A stretch of DNA of 64,000 nt, taken from the NCBI GenBank assembly GCA_945957555.1, contig CAMFLX010000002.1, forward strand, positions 62,001-126,000. The letters are read 5' to 3'. A program made the translations under genes and the position numbers. Positions 59,391-64,000 of this stretch are shown piece by piece. How positions within the stretch are numbered: position 1 is the stretch's first letter; each line of letters opens with the position of its first letter. The DNA comes from an uncultured Cytophagales bacterium (GTDB taxonomy: Bacteria > Bacteroidota > Bacteroidia > Cytophagales > UBA9547). The notes beneath the pieces were generated by a model that saw only the letters and a list, made by a program, of their open reading frames with translations, had not been told where the DNA came from and did not search any database.

Positions 59391-60368
59391 TCAATTGAAT
59401 TGTATCAACCCTTCTGGATTTAATTTCACATAAATTTTATTTTTCAAATCTAAAACCTCCTTGGCATAGAAAAAGAAGGGTTTTTCGTTTAAATTAAAGT
59501 AGTATTTATAATTATCTCCATAAAAGAAGCGCTTTTCCAATACTACTTCTCTCCCATTTCTCGCATCAGAGATTGAAAATACTGAAGGTCTGGCATACGC
59601 AGTCTCCGCCCTTTCAACTCCAAAATACAATAAAGTTTCTGCACTCAACTCTACTAGTTCCCCAGAAATCTCGGCAACAGCCTTATTTTTAGGTCTGTGG
59701 TAAATTTGCTCTGGACTGTCAGACTGGGCTACCCTGTTACCATCTAATACAATAACTCTTGTGGCAACCGAAAGTGCATCGGTAGCGGTATGGGTCACAA
59801 ATACCAAGGTAGTACCTAGAGCATCAGCGATGTCCAGTATGTCATTCTTTAACAAAGCCGTATTACTGATATCTTGGTTGCTAAAGGGTTCATCTAACAA
59901 CAAAAATGAAGGCTTGGAAATCAAGGCTTTTGCAATGCCTGCACGTTGCAGTTGCCCTCCTGATACTTGCGTGGGATACTGATTGATATAGTCTTTCATC
60001 CTGAATACTTCCGCAAGTTCATCTGTTATGTTTTTAAGGTAGGTTTTGCTTTCGAACTTTATAGGTAATACTATATTTTCCAAGATCGTGAGGTTCCTGT
60101 CAAATTTAGTATGCTGTGTAACTAATGAGATCTCAGGATGCCCAGGAACTAATTTAGTACCTGGTCCATCGATTTTCTCATTATCCAAAAACAGACCTCC
60201 AGCATCTGTCTCTTCAAGCCCTGCAAGAATTCTCAACAAGGTGCTTTTGCCAGTACCGTTTGCACCCAATAAAGCTACGCGCTCTCCTTGTTGAATTTTA
60301 AGAGAGATGTTATGAAGAACTTTGTGGTTCTCATAAGACTTGTAAGCGTTTCTAAGTTGTAATACCAT
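59391..60368 (-). CDS. ABC transporter ATP-binding protein (CysA/PotA class)
   Basis: A 325-residue ABC ATPase. Walker A GANGTGKST is near residues 34–42, the Q-loop SLVTQHTKF near 85, the signature QVSGGQLQRAGIAKAL near 135, Walker B SFLLLDEPFSNQD near 155, and the H-loop VFVTHTATDALS near 190. The C-terminal ~85 residues form a TOBE-like domain (VFSISDARNGREVVLEKRFF). No permease or binding-protein gene is adjacent, so the substrate cannot be inferred. It is between nrdA and tRNA-Arg on the same strand, separated from nrdA by a terminator. Confidence 0.9.
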   Translation of the reverse strand: MVLQLRNAYKSYENHKVLHNISLKIQQGERVALLGANGTGKSTLLRILAGLEETDAGGLFLDNEKIDGPGTKLVPGHPEISLVTQHTKFDRNLTILENIVLPIKFESKTYLKNITDELAEVFRMKDYINQYPTQVSGGQLQRAGIAKALISKPSFLLLDEPFSNQDISNTALLKNDILDIADALGTTLVFVTHTATDALSVATRVIVLDGNRVAQSDSPEQIYHRPKNKAVAEISGELVELSAETLLYFGVERAETAYARPSVFSISDARNGREVVLEKRFFYGDNYKYYFNLNEKPFFFYAKEVLDLKNKIYVKLNPEGLIQFN

Positions 60369-60449
60369 GCAATGATTCGAAAAGACAATGTTTCAAAATT
60401 ACAACTATTAGTCTTATCATAAGCAGTAAATACTATAAAAAGCATCATA

Positions 60450-60480
60450 AAAAACAAATCCCACCAAGAGGTGGGATTTG
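60450..60480 (-). terminator. Terminator of the nrdBA operon
   Basis: CAAATCCCACC–AAGA–GGTGGGATTTG, an 11-bp perfect stem 31 bases after the nrdA stop, with a T-run on the minus strand (plus A-run 60450–60454). Confidence 0.9.
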
Positions 60481-60511
60481 TCCAGTATAGAGTGTATGTA
60501 GAAATTGAATG

Positions 60512-62881
60512 TTAACTACCACAAGCTTCACAACCCTCAGGGTTATCAAGCGAACAAACCATGTCAGAGATTTTCTGCTCTTTAGTTGCAATAATTGGTT
60601 CTAAAGCAACATCGGCTTGTTTTTCTACTGTAAACTTGATAGCATCGGCCGCAGCTTTAGTTCTCAAGTAGTACATACCAGTCTTCAAGCCTTTATTCCA
60701 TGCGTAGAAGTGCATAGAAGACATTTTACCGAAGTTGGCATCCTGCATGTGTACGTTAAAGCTTTGGCTTTGGCAGATATAAGCACCCCTGTCGGCAGCC
60801 ATATCTATTAAGGTTTTTTGCTTTATCTCCCATACAGTTTTGTAGAGATCTTTAATATGTTGAGGAATCTCAGCGATGTTCTGAACAGAGCCATTAGCTG
60901 TGATCAGTTTGTTTTTCATGCTATCGTTCCACAGGTTTAATTTTACTAAGTCTTTAAGTAAATGCTTGTTGACTACCACAAACTCTCCAGAAAGTACGCG
61001 ACGTGTGTAAATATTGGAAGTATATGGCTCAAAAGACTCGTTATTGCCTAAAATCTGAGATGTAGAAGCTGTAGGCATAGGCGCAACTAAAAGAGAGTTA
61101 CGTACTCCATGTTTCTTCACATCACGCTTCAATGTTTCCCAATCCCATCTTTTAGACTTAGGCGTTACACCCCACATGTCGAATTGGAATATACCTTTAG
61201 ATACAGGAGATCCTTTAAATGTCTCATAAGGACCTTGCTCCTTTGCCAACTCCATAGAAGAAGTCATAGCGGCAAAGTAAATAGTTTCAAAGATGTCTTC
61301 GTTCAGGCCTTGTGCCTCTTCTGATTCAAAAGGCATTCTCAATAAAATTAATGCATCAGCTAAACCTTGTACACCAAGACCAATAGGCCTGTGACGCTTG
61401 TTAGACTTTTCTGCCTCAGCCACTGGATAGTAGTTCACATCTATTACCTTATTAAGGTTACGAGTGATGACTTTAGTGACTTCGTATAGTTTCTGATGAT
61501 CAAACTTACCGTCTATAATGAACTTTGGTAATGATATGGAAGCTAAATTACATACGGCAACCTCATCTGGTGCAGTATACTCTAGAATTTCAGTACACAG
61601 GTTTGAAGACTTTATCGTGCCAAGATTTTTCTGGTTTGACTTTCTGTTACAGTGGTCTTTATACAACATATAAGGCGTCCCCGTTTCAATCTGCGATTCT
61701 AAAATCTCAAACCAAATGTCTTGTGCCTTTACTTGTTTTCTGTACCTGCCTTCTTTCTCGTATTTTTCGTATAGTTTTTCAAAGTCATCACCATAACAAT
61801 CAGCCAAGCCAGGGGCCTCGTTTGGACAGAATAGTGACCAAACATCATTAGCTTCCACACGTTTCATGAAAAGATCCGGAATCCACATTGCATAGAACAA
61901 ATCCCTTGCACGAAGCTCTTCTTTACCGTGGTTTTTCTTGAGATCTAAAAATTCGAAAACGTCTGCATGCCAAGGCTCTAGGTAGACTGCAAAGGCTCCT
62001 TTACGCTTTCCTCCGCCTTGATCCACATATCTAGCTGTGTCATTGAATACTTTCAACATTGGTATGATCCCGTTGGAAGTCCCATTGGTTCCTTTAATAT
62101 AAGATCCAGTAGCTCTCACATTATGTATGCTTAGGCCTATACCACCAGCAGATTGTGAGATCTTAGCACATTGTTTTAATGTATCATAAATACCATCAAT
62201 GCTATCGTCCTTCATGGTCAAAAGGAAACATGAAGACATTTGTGGTTTTGGGGTACCTGCATTAAACAATGTTGGAGTCGCATGCGTAAACCACTTCTCT
62301 GAGAGCAAGTTATATGTTTCTATTGCAGCAGTAAGATCATTCATATGAATGCCAATAGCCACACGCATAAGCATTTGTTGCGGCCTCTCTACTACTTTCC
62401 CATCCACCTTAAGCAAATAAGACCTTTCTAAGGTTTTAAAACCAAAATAGTCATAATTGAAATCCCTATCATAAATAATAGAAGAATCCAGTAGCTCTGC
62501 ATTCTTTTTAATGACTTCATACACCTCTTTAGAAATCAAAGATGCGTTTTCACCAGTTTTTGGATCTTCGTACGTGTAGAGTCTTTTCATCGTATTGAAG
62601 AAAGACTTACTCGTTGTTTTGTGAAGGTTTGATATAGCAATCCTAGCAGCCAAGAGTGCATAATCCGGGTGTTTTGTAGTCATTGAAGCTGCTGTTTCTG
62701 CAGCTAAGTTATCCAGTTCTACCGTGGTTACGCCATCGTAGATCCCGTTAATAACTTTCATAGCAACCTCAGGCACATTTACAAAGTTAAGGTCTAAACC
62801 ATAACTAAGTTTATCAATGCGCGCAGTAATTTTTTCAAATTTTACAGACTCTCTACGTCCGTCTCTTTTAATAACTAACAT
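60512..62881 (-). CDS. nrdA: Ribonucleoside-diphosphate reductase, large subunit (class Ia)
   Basis: A 789-residue alpha subunit that reduces NDPs to dNDPs. An ATP-cone allosteric domain is at 1–90 ([20 protein letters not shown]). The active-site and radical-transfer features are intact: [39 protein letters not shown], the [11 protein letters not shown] segment and [20 protein letters not shown] near 740. The C-terminal redox pair is [14 protein letters not shown]. The sequence is of the eukaryote-like NrdA type common in Bacteroidota. It follows nrdB by 53 bases on the same strand. Confidence 0.97.
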   Translation of the reverse strand: MLVIKRDGRRESVKFEKITARIDKLSYGLDLNFVNVPEVAMKVINGIYDGVTTVELDNLAAETAASMTTKHPDYALLAARIAISNLHKTTSKSFFNTMKRLYTYEDPKTGENASLISKEVYEVIKKNAELLDSSIIYDRDFNYDYFGFKTLERSYLLKVDGKVVERPQQMLMRVAIGIHMNDLTAAIETYNLLSEKWFTHATPTLFNAGTPKPQMSSCFLLTMKDDSIDGIYDTLKQCAKISQSAGGIGLSIHNVRATGSYIKGTNGTSNGIIPMLKVFNDTARYVDQGGGKRKGAFAVYLEPWHADVFEFLDLKKNHGKEELRARDLFYAMWIPDLFMKRVEANDVWSLFCPNEAPGLADCYGDDFEKLYEKYEKEGRYRKQVKAQDIWFEILESQIETGTPYMLYKDHCNRKSNQKNLGTIKSSNLCTEILEYTAPDEVAVCNLASISLPKFIIDGKFDHQKLYEVTKVITRNLNKVIDVNYYPVAEAEKSNKRHRPIGLGVQGLADALILLRMPFESEEAQGLNEDIFETIYFAAMTSSMELAKEQGPYETFKGSPVSKGIFQFDMWGVTPKSKRWDWETLKRDVKKHGVRNSLLVAPMPTASTSQILGNNESFEPYTSNIYTRRVLSGEFVVVNKHLLKDLVKLNLWNDSMKNKLITANGSVQNIAEIPQHIKDLYKTVWEIKQKTLIDMAADRGAYICQSQSFNVHMQDANFGKMSSMHFYAWNKGLKTGMYYLRTKAAADAIKFTVEKQADVALEPIIATKEQKISDMVCSLDNPEGCEACGS

Positions 62882-62934
62882 AATTTCTTACAGGGTGATG
62901 TTATATATATACGTTCAATTCTAATTAATACCTA

Positions 62935-63906
62935 TCAAAAATCTTCATTCAGACTAAACTTCTGAGAGTCCTTGTCAGACATGACACCAGCTTTCTGATA
63001 TTCTGCAACTCGCTTCTCGAAAAAATTGGTCTTTCCTTGCAAAGAGATCATTTCCATGAAATCGAAAGGGTTACTGGCATTGTACTCCTTGCCTAAACCC
63101 AGTGCAATTAACAATCTGTCTGCCACAAACTCGATATATTGGTTCATAAGCTTTGAATTCATCCCTATCAAGTCTACTGGCAGTGCGCTTGTTACAAACT
63201 CTTGCTCGATTTCGACAGCTTCTTTTATAATCCCTAAGACACGCTCTTGTGGTAATGGATTTTTCAGGTGATCTGTATAAAGTAAACAAGCAAAATCGCA
63301 ATGTAACCCCTCGTCTCTGGAAATTAACTCATTAGAGAAACTTAAACCAGGCATTAACCCCCTCTTCTTCAACCAAAAAATAGAACAAAAACTACCTGAG
63401 AAAAATATACCCTCAACTGCGGCAAAAGCAATTAGACGTTCCGCGAAGTCTCCTTGTCCAATATATTTCAATGCCCAATTCGCTTTTTTCTGTACGCAAG
63501 GAACAGTATCTATTGCATGAAGTAACCTAGTCTTTTCAGTGTTATCCTTTATATAGGTATCTATTAATAAAGAATAAGTCTCAGAGTGAATGTTTTCCAT
63601 CATAATCTGAAAGCCATAGAAGCACTTTGCTTCAGGGTATTGCACCTCTCTAAGGAAGTTTACAGCCAAATTTTCATTGACGATACCATCACTAGCCGCA
63701 AAAAATGCAAGTACGTGCGAAATGAAGTGTTTCTCCCCTTCGTTTAATTTCTCCCAGTCTTTAAGATCTGGAGACAAATCAATCTCTTCTGCTGTCCAAA
63801 AGCTAGCTTCCGCCTTTTTGTACATTTCCCAAATATCACTATGTTGTATCGGGAACAACACGAACCTGTCTTTATTCTCTTCTAATAATGGTTCAACTTC
63901 TGTCAT
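62935..63906 (-). CDS. nrdB: Ribonucleoside-diphosphate reductase, small subunit (class Ia)
   Basis: A 323-residue beta subunit carrying the di-iron tyrosyl radical. Iron ligands are in [39 protein letters not shown] and [19 protein letters not shown]. The radical Tyr is in [37 protein letters not shown] matches the eukaryote-like R2 group. First gene of the nrdBA operon. The 94 bases upstream to the window end show no clear NrdR box or promoter. Confidence 0.97.
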   Translation of the reverse strand: MTEVEPLLEENKDRFVLFPIQHSDIWEMYKKAEASFWTAEEIDLSPDLKDWEKLNEGEKHFISHVLAFFAASDGIVNENLAVNFLREVQYPEAKCFYGFQIMMENIHSETYSLLIDTYIKDNTEKTRLLHAIDTVPCVQKKANWALKYIGQGDFAERLIAFAAVEGIFFSGSFCSIFWLKKRGLMPGLSFSNELISRDEGLHCDFACLLYTDHLKNPLPQERVLGIIKEAVEIEQEFVTSALPVDLIGMNSKLMNQYIEFVADRLLIALGLGKEYNASNPFDFMEMISLQGKTNFFEKRVAEYQKAGVMSDKDSQKFSLNEDF

Positions 63907-64000
63907 ATATTTTCTACATTTTCACAATTCAAACATTCCTGCGCAGTTTTGATTGGCTTGACCTCATCAATCTAATGTTAATGAGACTCAAGTTTATCTG

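Overview
The window is from a low-GC member of the Bacteroidota. The evidence is type IX secretion (T9SS) C-terminal sorting domains, promoters of the TTTG–N18-21–TAnnTTTG type, almost no Shine-Dalgarno sequences, BshA (bacillithiol synthesis), a eukaryote-like class Ia ribonucleotide reductase, DUF5777, DUF4403 and TANFOR-domain proteins. I cannot place it below phylum or class.

Layout. 1–9.9 kb: chromosomal genes (partial beta-propeller protein, outer-membrane barrel, bshA, a lipoprotein/radical-SAM pair, prfA, an M61 peptidase, a T9SS propeller protein). 9.9–10.5 kb: a four-gene tRNA operon (Ser, Phe, Cys, Tyr) preceded by a short leader ORF and a strong terminator. 10.5–14.3 kb: recA and a haem-lipoprotein/DUF5777/YceI operon. 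14.6–20 kb: accessory DNA with an XRE regulator plus ATPase plus nuclease-like module, a degenerate 21-bp tandem repeat, and a REP-associated tyrosine transposase flanked by its repeats. 20–24.5 kb: a porin, folE, queD and a MoxR-type ATPase. About 24.6–45.7 kb: a large accessory block with a DUF262/DUF1524 restriction-like protein, a T9SS/TANFOR polymorphic-toxin locus with a candidate immunity gene, two XRE regulators, a Septu-like ATPase/HNH pair, an excisionase-like gene and a tyrosine integrase at its right edge. 45.9–57.6 kb: nuoIJK, a phytase-like/GDPD fusion, a BadF-type kinase, a DUF4403 lipoprotein, kynureninase and a LiaF-like/LytST regulatory operon. 57.9–59.4 kb: a 1.43-kb mini-island bounded by a 45-bp duplication of the 3' part of tRNA-Arg, carrying a GHKL ATPase and a STAS-like protein. 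59.4–64 kb: an ABC ATPase, nrdA and nrdB.

The most striking signal is at 9926–10470. A promoter is followed at once by a 29-codon ORF containing seven consecutive codons (residues YSFSFYC) that are all read by the four tRNAs encoded just downstream. A 14-bp intrinsic terminator stands between this ORF and the tRNAs, and a perfect alternative pairing (12 bp with one bulge) could act as an antiterminator. This has the layout of classical ribosome-mediated attenuation, but the controlled genes are tRNAs rather than amino-acid biosynthesis genes. If real, supply of the four tRNAs would be set by how fast ribosomes decode codons that need them.

Other second-look items are the tRNA-Arg mini-island, the polymorphic toxin whose C-terminal tip and immunity gene differ in base composition from the rest of the protein, and two ATPase/nuclease gene pairs that resemble phage-defence modules. 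Function calls rest on motifs read by eye; no database search was run.
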